From Deltaproteobacteria bacterium (GTDB lineage: Bacteria; Myxococcota_A; Polyangia; Nannocystales; Nannocystaceae): a DNA stretch of 64,000 bases. The stretch's first letter is position 1; each line of letters opens with the position of its first letter. Below the pieces are notes generated by a model. The model searched no databases. It had not been told where the DNA came from and saw only the letters and a program-made list of their open reading frames with translations. Shown one piece after another: positions 53,850 through 64,000 of this stretch. The stretch lies in contig JADJEE010000001.1 of NCBI GenBank assembly GCA_016709225.1, positions 1,116,001-1,180,000 on the forward strand. The letters are read 5' to 3'. The position numbers and the translations under genes are program-made.

Positions 53850-55055
53850 TCAGCCGCGACGGCCCGCCGGGATCACACCGCGAACGTAGCGACCCTGGTG
53901 GGGCTCGGCCGCGAGGCCGTGATCGACCAGCCGGCCATCGACCAGGCGCAGGAACACTGCCCGGTTCATGTACGCCTTGGCGGTCGCGCGCTGCACCGTG
54001 AACAGCGACACGTCCTTGCCCGGGCCCGCGCAGTCGAGGATGCGTCGCACGCACGTGTACGTCGTCAGCAGCGGGCGCAGCTTGGGCGCCAGCTGCTGGC
54101 CCAGCGGTGACAGGCTCGACACCGTCGACGACAGGAACCCGAACGACACCACCAGCACGCGGTCCGAGCGTGCGGGCAGGGGCTCCGCGAACACGTCGTA
54201 GCGCCGCCATGGCTGCCGATCGAGTCGCTCGAGGTAGGCGTCGCGCTCGACGGCGTTCATGGCCCGGCGTTGGCCGTGGCCACCGGTGCGCACCGCAAAC
54301 GACAGGCCCAGGCCACGTGCATCGCTGGGGGCATGGAGATCGAGCGCCAGCAGGGGCACCCCGAACAGCGACTCGAGGTAGGGCGTGCCGAAGCCGGCGC
54401 CGAGGTCGAAGCGGTCGTCGCAATCGGTGGGGATGCGGGCGAAGCCCAGCTCGGGGTCTTCGCGGATCCAGTCGTACACGCCGACGATGGTGTTGGTGTC
54501 GCCGCCGACGTGCTTGAGCGGGCCGCCACGCGCGAGCACGTCCTCGATCCAACGCAGCAGCAGCGCGTCGGCGTCGAGCAGCCGCGGCAGGAACTCATCG
54601 GCCAGGCGCGCTTGATCGGCCTCGTGCTCGCCGAAGATCGCCGCGGTCGCGTTCTGCACGAGCACCTCGAAGTACGGCACCATGTGCTCGGGGTGCTCGG
54701 CGAGCTCGTCGAGCCGGTGCATGGTCGCGCGGGTGCTGCCGTCGTCGGCCTCGTAGCGCTCGAACGCCCGCCGGTTGACGCGGTTCATGCGGCTCACCAC
54801 GAGCCGGCTGAAGCGGCTCGGCTGCGCGCGGTCATCGATGCGGGCCTGCCAGTGCGACGCGCCCAGCCGGGCCTGCATGTACGTCAGCGGGGCCTTGGTC
54901 AGCAGCCGCGTGACCAGCCGTGCCGCGAGGTCGCGGGTCGCGTCGTCGGTGACCGACAGCGACGCCAGCTGGGCCACCAGCTCGGCGTTCGTGCGCCGCG
55001 TGCCTCGGGCCGCGCGGGTCAGGAAGGCGGCCACCGCATCGGTGGGCGCAGGCAT
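53850..55055 (-). CDS. Unknown protein with a SAM-motif-like segment
   Basis: 401 residues from ATG 55055 (an earlier ATG at 55172 adds a Pro/Arg-rich stretch that looks non-coding). It is mostly helical, with FDLGAGFGTPYLESLFGVPL near 245, close to methyltransferase motif I (xLGxGxG), followed by LLALDLH. No other SAM domain motif is clear. The N-terminus (TRRTNAELVAQLASL) is helical. I cannot assign function. It is convergent with the MYXO-CTERM gene and shares an AT-rich upstream patch at 55198-55230. Confidence 0.7.
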   Translation of the reverse strand: MPAPTDAVAAFLTRAARGTRRTNAELVAQLASLSVTDDATRDLAARLVTRLLTKAPLTYMQARLGASHWQARIDDRAQPSRFSRLVVSRMNRVNRRAFERYEADDGSTRATMHRLDELAEHPEHMVPYFEVLVQNATAAIFGEHEADQARLADEFLPRLLDADALLLRWIEDVLARGGPLKHVGGDTNTIVGVYDWIREDPELGFARIPTDCDDRFDLGAGFGTPYLESLFGVPLLALDLHAPSDARGLGLSFAVRTGGHGQRRAMNAVERDAYLERLDRQPWRRYDVFAEPLPARSDRVLVVSFGFLSSTVSSLSPLGQQLAPKLRPLLTTYTCVRRILDCAGPGKDVSLFTVQRATAKAYMNRAVFLRLVDGRLVDHGLAAEPHQGRYVRGVIPAGRRG

Positions 55056-55201
55056 GGGGGCGTCGTGGTCGGAGGTCGGCACGGGCGAAGCCGCGGGTAT
55101 CGCATGCTCGGCGCTGCGGACCCGAATTCGCGGTGCAGCGGGGCCTCCGGGCGGGTTTCGGTCCGGGCGCACGCCCCCAAGCCCCAGTCCAGGAATTGCC
55201 G

Positions 55202-55215
55202 ATAATACATATTAT
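55202..55215. promoter_or_regulatory. AT-rich inverted repeat upstream of the unknown gene
   Basis: ATAATA-ca-TATTAT in a surrounding sequence that is otherwise very GC-rich. It lies between the unknown minus-strand gene and the lepB end, so it could hold the promoter of 55055-53850 or a protein site. Confidence 0.4.
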
Positions 55216-55258
55216 GTAAAGTCAGAACCATGGGCCGGCCAGGGGGGCTCGAGCGCGG

Positions 55259-55360
55259 CGACCAGCTCACTCGATCGGAAGCCAGAAGCGCGGCAGCGGC
55301 AGCCGGAAGCGCCACGACCAGCTCACTCGATCGGAAGCCAGAAGCGCGACAGCGGCAGCC
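55259..55360. repeat. Two direct copies of a 46-base unit, period 56
   Basis: 55259-55304 and 55315-55360 differ at one base (G/A). The second copy contains the lepB stop and last codons (FWLPIE); the first copy reads the same C-terminal codons and stop beyond the gene. This is a tandem duplication of the lepB 3' end. Confidence 0.85.
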
Positions 55361-57655
55361 AGATGCGTTCGGCGCGGCCCTTGACGTTGCCGCGCGGCAC
55401 GAACGGCCGGTGGCGCACGGCGGCGGGATCGATGAAGTTGGTGCGGTCGACGGCCTTGCCGGCGGCGCGGTGCGCCAACGAGACCGCGGTCGCGCGGTCC
55501 AGGCACAGGCCCTTGCGGCACTCGATGCGCACGACCACGTCCGACTGCGGCACGCCGAAGACCATCGCGAACGCGCCCTCGCCCTCGTCGTCGGCCGGCA
55601 GCTCGCCGGCCATCGCGCCCTCGGCCACCGAGGCGTCGGCGACCAAGCCGTACTGGTTGCCCAGCGCCGCGACCTTCGCTGCCAGGCCCTCGGGCGGCTT
55701 GAGCCAGGCCTCGATCTCGACGCTGTGGTCGTGGCCGCGGACGGTGCCCTCGAGCGAGAGTCGATCGAACACCGTCAGCTCCGGCATCCCGACCGGGAGC
55801 TCCTCCCAGCCCGGCACGTCGCCCGAGGTCAACAACACCCGCAGCTTGCGACGGTCGCCGGCGGCCGCGGGCACGCCCTCCGCCACGACCTTGCCCAGCG
55901 CCGTGGCCTTGCCGGCGTCGCTGCAGAAGCTGCTGCCGCACTCGAGCACGACCACCATCTCGCGGGTCTCGTCGGTCAGCACCAGCGCGAAGCCGTCGGG
56001 CCGCGCGACCAGCAGCGCGTCCTCGCCGAGCTCGGGGACCCGCTGGGCCATGCCGGTCGAGCTGCCGAACGACCACAGCGCCGCGTCGCGGACGAAGCTC
56101 GCGGTCTCCTGCGGCTTGCGGAACGCCCGCAGGCGCACCTCGTCGCGGCCAGACTTGCCGGCGGCCTTGCCGGGCTTGACCAGCACGCGCTCGAAGAAGT
56201 GCTCGCGTGCGTCTCCGCGGCCCGACCACTGCGGCGTGTAGCGGACGCGCTTGGGCGTCTCGAGCAGCGTGCGGGCGTCCTGGGCGGGGTTGGTCTGGAA
56301 GCGCGCGAGCACGTCGGCGAGCAGCAGGCCCAGCTTGGCGTCGTCGCGGCAGACCCCCGCGCCGCAGCGCAGGTGCAGCACCGAGGCCTCGTTCTCGAGC
56401 AGCAGCACCGCGGTGCGGCCGTCGGGGTCGTGGGCGACGTGCATGCGATCGACGGCGGCGCCCTGCTCCAGCGCCCGGTCGCGCTCGGCTCCACCGGTGG
56501 CCGCGGTCAGCAGCTCGGCCATCGTGCCCGGGCGGCCGCCGGCCATGCCCGATGCGACGGTCTCGAACACCGCGACGGCGCCCAGCGACGGCTTGCGCCA
56601 CACCTCGAGCACCACGTCGTGGCCCTCGGAGCGGTGGTTGGCCAGGTACGTCACGCGGTCGTGGCGGCCGTCGTCGAGCTCGGTGACTTCTTCGTTGCGC
56701 TCGAGCTGGAACTGGGTGTCGCCGGTGAGGTCGCGCAGGTCCTTGGCGGTCAGCAGGCTGTCGACCCCGACCGCCTCGACCTCGACGGTCCACTGCAGGC
56801 TGTCGTGGGAGAGATTGCGGTTGTCGCCCATCACCAGCAGGTGCCCGGCCGGGACCTTCCAGGTGCGGGGCTTGGGCGCGAGGTCGTCGCGGTCCTCCAC
56901 CGTCAGCACGTAGCGGACGACGTAGGTCTTGCCGTCCAAGGTCTCGTGGAAGAGCTGACAGTTCGAGACCGTCTTCACGCCGGCCTCGTCGAGACAGCGC
57001 TCGCTCATCGGCTCGCGCGCGAGCACCTCGAAATCGGCGTCGCCCTCGCGCTTGATCGAGACCTGACGCCCGACCACGCGGATCTCGTCGCCGGGCAGCC
57101 CGATCACCCGCTTGATGAAGTCCTCGGACTCGTCGAGCGGATATCGGAACACCACCACGTCGCCGCGCGAGATGTGCCCGAGTGATTCGCCCACCACGGT
57201 GGTGGTGAACGGCACCTGGATGCCGTAGACGAACTTGTTGACGAAGATGTGATCACCCGCGCGCAGGGTCGGCATCATGCTGCCCGACGGGATCTTGAAC
57301 GGCTCGTAGAAGCACGAGCGCAGACCCAGCGCGACCATGACCGCGATGAGCACGTTCTCGACGGTCTCGCGGATGGCACTCTTGCGTGCGAAGCTGGCGT
57401 GGCGGTGCAGCAGCTCGTCGAGGCGCTCGGCCTCGTCCTCGACGCCGTGCCAGTCGTCGTTGGCGCGCAGGGTGTCGATCGCCGCCACCGCCGCCCGCAT
57501 GGCGTCGGCCGGATCGGCCGCGATGCGGGTGCCGTGCTTCTTCAGGATCCGGCGGGCCTCCTTCTGTAGCAGCCGCGCGGCGGACTTGACGTGCCGCCGC
57601 GAACGACGCTTGCGCGGCGCCGCAGCGGCCGCGTCCGGCGCCTGCGCCGGCTCGC

Positions 57656-57659
<4 letters not shown>
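55323..57659 (-). CDS. lepB: Signal peptidase I with a large internal insertion
   Basis: 778 residues, roughly two to four times the usual size. Type I signal peptidase motifs: TM helix (~100-116), catalytic Ser127 in SGSMMPTL, Lys183 in DFIKRVIGLPGDEI, and box E VMGDNRNLSHDS (276-287). The family's closing strand, FVPRGNVKGRAERIW, appears only at 753-767. Residues ~290-750 are therefore an insertion inside the catalytic domain. It contains three similar modules starting at 348, 507 and 646 (VVLEVWRKP, VRLRAFRKP, VEIEAWLKP), each with a CxxxxC pair (432/437, 574/579, 714/719). It cleaves signal peptides at the membrane; the insertion may sit outside. GTG 57659 overlaps the lepA stop. Confidence 0.92.
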
Positions 57660-59497
<1,838 letters not shown>

Positions 59498-59585
59498 GTG
59501 AAAGCGCCAGCTGGGCGGGGCGGCAGACGTACCACGAAAGCCGCTGGCTTGCCGATGGCGGGCGGGCACCCCTAGAGTACCCCTC

Positions 59586-60740
59586 GTGCGACGTCGTGGG
59601 CGGTGGAGTGGACGCGGTGCTGCCGGTGCCCGCGCTGGGATCGCGGTGCTGACCCGTTGGCCCGGCGGTATCGTGCTGGCATGCGCGCTGGCCACGGGCT
59701 GCGGCCCGAAGCCCAAGCGCGACGAGGGCAGCAAGGCCCCCGACGAGTCCGCGGAGGGCGCACCCACCGTGTCGGCGCCGCCCAATCCCAACATGCGCGC
59801 GCTGGTGGTCGACACGGCCCGCTGTGACACCAAGGGTGGTCGCGCCGACCAGGTCGATCTGAACCACGACGGCCGCGGCGATCTCGTGTCGATCTACGCC
59901 GGCGCCCAGGGCCAGACGCTGGTCTGCAAGCAGGCCGATCTCAACTTCGACGGCCGCCTCGACGCCTACTTCCACTTCGACGACAAGGCCAACATCGTCC
60001 GCGAGCAGTTCGACCTCGACTTCGATGGTCGCATCGATGTCGGTCGCCACTACCAGGACCGCGCGCTCGTGCTCGACGAGCAGGACTTGAACCGCGACGG
60101 CTATGTCGACGCGTGGCGGCGCTACGAGAAGGGTCGACTGCTGCGCATCGAGACCGACCGCGACGGCGACGGCAAGCCCGACATGGTCACGTACTACCTC
60201 GCCGGTCGCATCGATCGCGTGGGCTACGACGTCAACGGCGACGGTCGCTTCGAGCAGTGGGACCACGACGCCGCGAGGCGGGCGCGGGTCGCCGAGACCT
60301 CGCGCAGCAGCAAGCGCGCGAGCGAGTCCGGTGGCACGAAGGAGGCCGAGTACGTCGAGGAGCCGGGCAAGGACAAGCCGCCCGCCGACGCTGGCGCGAC
60401 CGGAGATGCCGGCAAGGACACCGCCAAGGACAAGGGCGGCAAGGACAAGGGCAAGGACGCCACGAAGGACAAGGGCGCCACGAAGGACGCCGGCAAGGGC
60501 AAGGACGCCAAGCCAGCGAGCGACAAGCCGGCGAGCGACAAGCCAGCGAGCGACAAGCCGGCGAGCGACAAGCCGGCGAGCGACAAGCCCGCGAGCGACA
60601 AGCCAGCGAGCGACAAGCCGGCGAGCGACAAGCCGGCGGCCGCGAAGCCGACACCGGTGACGCCTGCCAAGCCGCAGTCGCCCGGTGGCGCCAAGCCGCT
60701 CACGCCGGCGAAGCCGAGCGGCGCACCCAAGGCCGGCTGA
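59586..60740 (+). CDS. Lipoprotein with calcium-site-like repeats and Lys/Pro/Ala tail
   Basis: 384 residues; lipobox LATGC near 39. From ~85 to 240 there are six Asp-rich loops of the DxNxDGxxD type (DLNHDGRGD, DLNFDGRLD, DLDFDGRID, DLNRDGYVD, DRDGDGKPD, DVNGDGRFE), which look like EF-hand or thrombospondin-type-3 calcium sites. The C-terminal third is low complexity: KDKG units, then eight PASDK repeats (60513-60632), then Pro/Ala/Lys. Start GTG 59586 is used; GTG 59646 gives a shorter signal and is possible. Likely a surface-anchored calcium-binding protein. It is divergent from lepA, 88 bases away. Confidence 0.82.
   Translation: MRRRGRWSGRGAAGARAGIAVLTRWPGGIVLACALATGCGPKPKRDEGSKAPDESAEGAPTVSAPPNPNMRALVVDTARCDTKGGRADQVDLNHDGRGDLVSIYAGAQGQTLVCKQADLNFDGRLDAYFHFDDKANIVREQFDLDFDGRIDVGRHYQDRALVLDEQDLNRDGYVDAWRRYEKGRLLRIETDRDGDGKPDMVTYYLAGRIDRVGYDVNGDGRFEQWDHDAARRARVAETSRSSKRASESGGTKEAEYVEEPGKDKPPADAGATGDAGKDTAKDKGGKDKGKDATKDKGATKDAGKGKDAKPASDKPASDKPASDKPASDKPASDKPASDKPASDKPASDKPAAAKPTPVTPAKPQSPGGAKPLTPAKPSGAPKAG
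60513..60632 (+). repeat. Eight 15-base tandem repeats coding PASDK
   Basis: Units of CC(A/G)GCGAGCGACAAG in exact register with the reading frame of the lipoprotein. Such in-frame tracts may change in copy number. Confidence 0.9.
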
Positions 60741-60793
60741 CGCCTTCGCGTCGCATTCGGCCGGCGTTTTCGGGTAGGCTACGCGCGCCCACG

Positions 60794-61068
60794 ATGACGG
60801 ATCCCGAAGAGCCCCAGGACGACGTCGCGCCCGCACCTTCGGCGACCGTCGCGACCGACGACGAGACCTCGGATCTGCCGGACGAGGAGTCCGACTACGG
60901 CCCCCCCTTCTCCGCCAAGACCTTCGGCGGCTCGTTCGTGTGGGCCTTGACAGCGACCGCGTCGAGCTGCTCCCGGCCGCACCGGTCTTCATCGACCCGG
61001 GCAAGAACTACCGCCTGGTCGCGATGACCGAGGTCGAGCTCTTCACGGTCTACTCGCCGATGAACTGA
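60794..61068 (+). CDS. Small acidic protein, frame broken by one base
   Basis: ATG 60794 gives an acidic N-terminus (MTDPEEPQDDVAPAPSATVA, then DDETSDLPDEESDYGPPF) and SAKTFGGSFVWA. Around 60957 the frame must gain one C (GGGCCTTGAC read as GGGCCCTTGAC) to continue LDSDRVELLPAAPVFIDPGK and end MTEVELFTVYSPMN at 61068, a ~91-residue product. Both halves look protein-like and the TAGGCT -10-like box lies at 60775-60780. No family recognised. The frame break may be an assembly error; if real, the gene is disrupted. Low-moderate confidence in function, moderate in being coding. Confidence 0.55.
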
Positions 61069-61126
61069 TCGCGACCGGGTGCGGCGCGTCGCTGCACCGG
61101 GCTCGCCCTCCCCCGCGCGAGCCGCC

Positions 61127-61669
61127 CTAGCCGCAGACGAAGTAGCAGCCGTTGCAGCAGTCGTGGTTCCACGGTGCGCACGGCGTGCCGGCGCCGACGC
61201 AGCAGGGCCCATCGTCGATCTGGCAGCCGGCGCAGCTGGGCGTGCCGCCGTAGCCTTCGCCGAGCTCGTCGCAGGTGAAGCCGTCGAAGTCGGCGGTCTC
61301 GCAGGTCTCGCCGGGCTCGACGATGCCGTTGCCGCAGATCGCCATGCTGCTGTCGTCGCCACCGCTGCTGGCCGACGAGTCGCCGCCGTCGCCCTGCGAG
61401 GCGCCGCTGCTGTCGCCGGCGCCGTCGCCCGCGGAGCCGTCGGCATCGGTGACGACACCGGTGTTGCCGTGGCTGGCTCCGCCGGCGCTGGCCGAGGTGC
61501 GGCCGGGGCCGCTCTCGCCGTCGCCGGCATCGGTGGTGTCGACCGCCGCGGTCGCGGTGCCATCGGCGTCGTCGTGCTCGGCCACGCCGCCGGTCGGCTC
61601 GCCGCCCGAGTCGAACGTGCAGGCCGCGAGCAACCACGCGATCACCCCAAGCACCCGCTGCCTTCGCAT
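61127..61669 (-). CDS. Cys-rich lipoprotein with CGNG-type module
   Basis: 180 residues. Signal with lipobox LLAAC near 16, then a long Gly/Ser/Asp/Thr linker (~20-105). The C-terminal ~70 residues hold about twelve Cys, starting CGNGIVEPGETCETADFDGF, the DUF4215-like surface module frequent in myxobacteria. ATG 61669 fits the signal. It lies 70 bases downstream of the multiheme cytochrome gene on the same strand and may be co-transcribed. Role unknown; disulfide-rich surface adhesion module is the best guess. Confidence 0.82.
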   Translation of the reverse strand: MRRQRVLGVIAWLLAACTFDSGGEPTGGVAEHDDADGTATAAVDTTDAGDGESGPGRTSASAGGASHGNTGVVTDADGSAGDGAGDSSGASQGDGGDSSASSGGDDSSMAICGNGIVEPGETCETADFDGFTCDELGEGYGGTPSCAGCQIDDGPCCVGAGTPCAPWNHDCCNGCYFVCG

Positions 61670-61739
61670 GCGCTGCCCCACCCGCTCGCGATCGTAGCAA
61701 GGCGGCGTTGCGCTGGGAAGCGCGCGCGGGCCCGCGCGA

Positions 61740-63035
61740 TCACAGGCACTCGAGCTGCGGGTCGCCGGGAGCGTGACAGCGCAGACACACGCGGCGGTTG
61801 TGGCTCGCCAACGCATCGCACCTCGCCGAGCGCGCGAAGTCGGGCCCGTGCGGGCTGACATCGAGGCCGGGCTTGGCCGCCTGTGTGGTCGCGTGGCAGG
61901 CCAGGCAGCTGTCCTCGGTGTGGCACGACACGCAGGCCGAGAGGTTGCGCTGCGCGGCGTGTGCGTGGGCCTGCGGCATGCCGGGCGCACCCGACCAACC
62001 ATCGGGGTGGAACTGCAGCGGGCCACCGACGCCGAACTCACCACCGGCGCGATCGGAGAAGCCCACGCGCTCGTGACAGCCGAGGCAGAAGCTCTGTTGA
62101 CGGTGACAGCTCTGGCAATCCGAGAGCGCACCGCGGGCGTCCTGGGCGTGCAGCGTCAGGTAGTCACCGGCGTGGATCCGCATGGGCCGGATCGAGCCGC
62201 CGTGGCAATCGGTGCAGAAGCTGTCGTCGTGACAGCTCGCGCACAGCTGCGGGTTGGCCTTCGCGATGCTGGTGTGGTCCTCGACGAACGCCAGATCGTG
62301 CGCGGCCCCGTGGGCATTCGCGCCGCGGGGCACGAGTGCTGGCAACGCGCGATCGTCCTGGGCGCGCGTCATCAGGCGCCCGTCGGCGCCCGCGGGGTGA
62401 CAGGTCGCGCAGGCGTTGGCGGCCTGGAAGCCGTCGTGGCAGCCGAGGCAGCTCTGCTCGCTCGGTAGCTGCAGCACGGAGCCCAGCCGCACGCCCTTCA
62501 TGTCGTGGCAGTCGCGGCAGCTCGAGCCGGCGTCGACGTGCTTGGCGTGATCGAAGTGCAGCAGCGGCCGCGGCATGCGGACGCTCGCGCGCAGGCGGTT
62601 CTGCTCGTCGAGCTGGGTGTGACAGGTCGCGCAGCGGGCCGGGGTCTCGGGCGTGCGCGGGTGCTGGTCGCCGTGGCAGCCATCGCACGCGGCCCCGGTC
62701 GGCAGCAGCAGGTCGGCCGACTTGTGGCTGCCCTTCGCCGCGGCGTGGCACGCATCGCAGTCGAGCCCGAGCCCGAGGTGCTGATCGTGGGTGAAGCGCA
62801 GCGGGATGTCCTGCGCGGGATAGACCGCGCCGCCGCGCATGACGGGACCGCTCGCGACGCCGGCGGTCGCCGGAATCTCGCCCATGTTGCGGGGCGGCTT
62901 GCCCTTGCGCAGCACCGGGCCGCGGCCGGTGCCGGCCGGTCGCACGCCGGGCTGCGGGCCCGCGAGCGATTGCTGCAGCCCGCACACCAGCGCCACGCAG
63001 AACGACAGCAACACGAGCAGCGATGCGCGGCTCAT
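61740..63035 (-). CDS. Exported multiheme cytochrome c (13 heme sites)
   Basis: 431 residues; signal peptide MSRASLLVLLSFCVALVCGL. I count 13 CxxCH motifs (in order CDACH, CDGCH, CATCH, CRDCH, CLGCH, CATCH, CASCH, CTDCH, CQSCH, CLGCH, CVSCH, CLACH, CLRCH), plus free His residues for axial ligation. It should be a periplasmic or outer-surface multiheme electron carrier. The upstream gene encodes an outer-membrane barrel and overlaps by 4 bases (ATGA), so they are made together and may form a conduit across the outer membrane. There is no metal-reductase hint; partners unknown. Confidence 0.92.
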   Translation of the reverse strand: MSRASLLVLLSFCVALVCGLQQSLAGPQPGVRPAGTGRGPVLRKGKPPRNMGEIPATAGVASGPVMRGGAVYPAQDIPLRFTHDQHLGLGLDCDACHAAAKGSHKSADLLLPTGAACDGCHGDQHPRTPETPARCATCHTQLDEQNRLRASVRMPRPLLHFDHAKHVDAGSSCRDCHDMKGVRLGSVLQLPSEQSCLGCHDGFQAANACATCHPAGADGRLMTRAQDDRALPALVPRGANAHGAAHDLAFVEDHTSIAKANPQLCASCHDDSFCTDCHGGSIRPMRIHAGDYLTLHAQDARGALSDCQSCHRQQSFCLGCHERVGFSDRAGGEFGVGGPLQFHPDGWSGAPGMPQAHAHAAQRNLSACVSCHTEDSCLACHATTQAAKPGLDVSPHGPDFARSARCDALASHNRRVCLRCHAPGDPQLECL

Positions 63036-64000
63036 CGACGACCTCCCCGCACCGCCCAGTCGACGCTCAGCATCGCGAGCGCGCGGAAGGCCGAGCGATA
63101 GAAGCTGGTGAACAGCTGCTCGCCGACGAGGTTGAGGTAGATGCCGTGGGCCATGCGGAGGTTGCCGCCCAGCTGCAGCGCCGCCGAGTAGCCGCGGCGC
63201 GCGGCGACCAGATCGTCGCGGTAGCCGACCGCGTAGAGCCGGGCATCGAGCGCGAGGCGGTCGTAGACCACGTGGGTGCGGGTGTCGAGGTCGCCGCCGA
63301 TGCGGCCGCCGCCCTCCCCTGCCATGCCGAACAGGTCACCACGCGCCGCGAAGCGGCGGCGACGGTAGGCGAAGCCGGTCGCGCCGCCGCCCCCGAAGCG
63401 CGTGCGTCGATCGGGCGCGGTGGCCAGCGCGGCGGTGGTGTCGGCGCGGAAGATGCGGCCCTGGAAGCGGCCGTAGAGGGTCCAGTACGGCCCCGGTCGC
63501 ACCTCGTAGACCGCCCGTACGTCCTCGATGGCCTCGCTCGCGAAGACGTTGAAGATGGAGTCGAGATCGAAGCTCGGCACCGTGCGGATGTACTGCGCGC
63601 GCAGGGTGTGCAGGTCGGTCAGCGCCCAGCTGAGCATCGCGCTGGTGTCGTCGAGTCGATCGGTGCCGAGGTTGTAGCGGGCCGCGAACGACGGCGACAC
63701 CTTGCCGGCCGCCAGGCGCAGTGCCAGCGTCGCGGTGACGAACTCCTGATCGACACCGCGACCGAGTCCGCGGCTGCCGTCGGTGCCCTCGAGGTCGCGA
63801 CCGAAACGCTCGGGCGTCCAGGTGCGCCGGTACGCGAAGCGAGCGTCCATGAACTTGACGCTGTCCATCGCGAACGCGGCCCCGACCATCGGCGTCGTGA
63901 TGCTGTCGCTCGGTGTGTTGCTGGTGCCGTCGGGCGCGTAGTCGACCAGGCCGAGGATGTCGCTGGCGTTGACCGTGAAGCCGCCGAAGGCCTCGAACGC
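63032..64000 (-). CDS. Outer-membrane beta-barrel protein (C-terminal part, runs off the window)
   Basis: 323 residues are visible; the frame is open to the window edge and the start is outside. Alternating amphipathic strands with aromatic ends (FVTATLALRLAAGKVSPSFA, LYGRFQGRIFRADTTAAL, LYLNLVGEQLFTSFYRSA-like segments) and a C-terminal strand ending in WAVRGG indicate a porin-like barrel. Its stop overlaps the ATG of the 13-heme cytochrome. Barrel plus multiheme cytochrome is the arrangement of outer-membrane electron conduits such as MtrAB-type or porin-cytochrome systems. Sequence is too divergent for me to name the family. Confidence 0.75.
   Translation of the reverse strand, partial: AFEAFGGFTVNASDILGLVDYAPDGTSNTPSDSITTPMVGAAFAMDSVKFMDARFAYRRTWTPERFGRDLEGTDGSRGLGRGVDQEFVTATLALRLAAGKVSPSFAARYNLGTDRLDDTSAMLSWALTDLHTLRAQYIRTVPSFDLDSIFNVFASEAIEDVRAVYEVRPGPYWTLYGRFQGRIFRADTTAALATAPDRRTRFGGGGATGFAYRRRRFAARGDLFGMAGEGGGRIGGDLDTRTHVVYDRLALDARLYAVGYRDDLVAARRGYSAALQLGGNLRMAHGIYLNLVGEQLFTSFYRSAFRALAMLSVDWAVRGGRR

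Noticed and set aside
55259..55360. Possible CRISPR or insertion-sequence end
   Set aside because: Only two copies with a 10-base spacer and no transposase or cas gene; it is a tandem duplication of the lepB end.

Overview
This window is a very GC-rich, gene-dense bacterial chromosome segment whose content points to Myxococcota, most likely a Nannocystaceae-like member. The evidence is four membrane-anchored Ser/Thr protein kinases, one of them with a PEGA domain, an FHA-GAF-sigma54 regulator, many lipoproteins with Ser/Gly/Thr-rich linkers and CGNG-type cysteine modules, a MYXO-CTERM-like C-terminus, and an IF3 with an acidic tail. The organism assignment is inference; no rRNA is present. 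Most neighbouring genes overlap by 1-14 bases (GTGA, ATGA, TGATG), so operons are long. No gene-free stretch exceeds 300 bases; the largest gaps (32352-32638, 55056-55322, 44663-44898, 10810-11037) lie mostly between divergent genes and hold only promoter-like or repeat signals.

Layout: 1-6225 is a plus-strand operon: an unknown gene tail, a cyclic-nucleotide-domain/polyferredoxin membrane protein, a tetraheme-ferredoxin-flavin fusion and a VWA protein. 6423-6890 is a zinc-ribbon protein. 8152-6927 (minus) is a Cys-rich exported mini-peptide, an ECF sigma factor and a Cys-rich six-TM protein. 10809-8246 (minus) is a heterodisulfide-reductase-like Fe-S membrane oxidoreductase coupled to bolA. 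11038-12881 is a phosphoesterase and a CheY-like receiver; hutH is convergent. 14597-18323 holds two kinases ending in the same short motif. 32351-18288 (minus) is a long co-directional run: kinase, membrane protein, FHA-GAF-sigma54 regulator, three lipoproteins, a membrane protein, a DEAD-box helicase and an M14 peptidase.

32639-42543 (plus) is housekeeping: acyl-CoA ligase, tRNA-Val, infC-rpmI-rplT-pheS-pheT-ihfA-merR, tRNA-Pro, surE and apt. 44662-42568 (minus) is an ABC exporter. Then come a LysM/MepA-like endopeptidase, a kinase-TPR protein, a PA14-GH43 lipoprotein, tRNA-Arg, a STAS-like protein, a SUKH-like gene, a MYXO-CTERM surface protein and an unknown protein. 59497-55323 (minus) is lepA-lepB, in which LepB carries a large insertion. 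59586-61669 holds two lipoproteins and a small acidic protein. 64000-61740 (minus) encodes an outer-membrane barrel and a 13-heme cytochrome c.

Three genes (near 28014, 51440 and 60957) need a one-base correction to restore family-like proteins, which may be assembly error. The strongest candidates for new biology are the LepB with three inserted CxxxxC repeat modules, the cNMP-domain/multiheme redox operon, the ECF-sigma/Cys-rich peptide locus, and the barrel/13-heme conduit.
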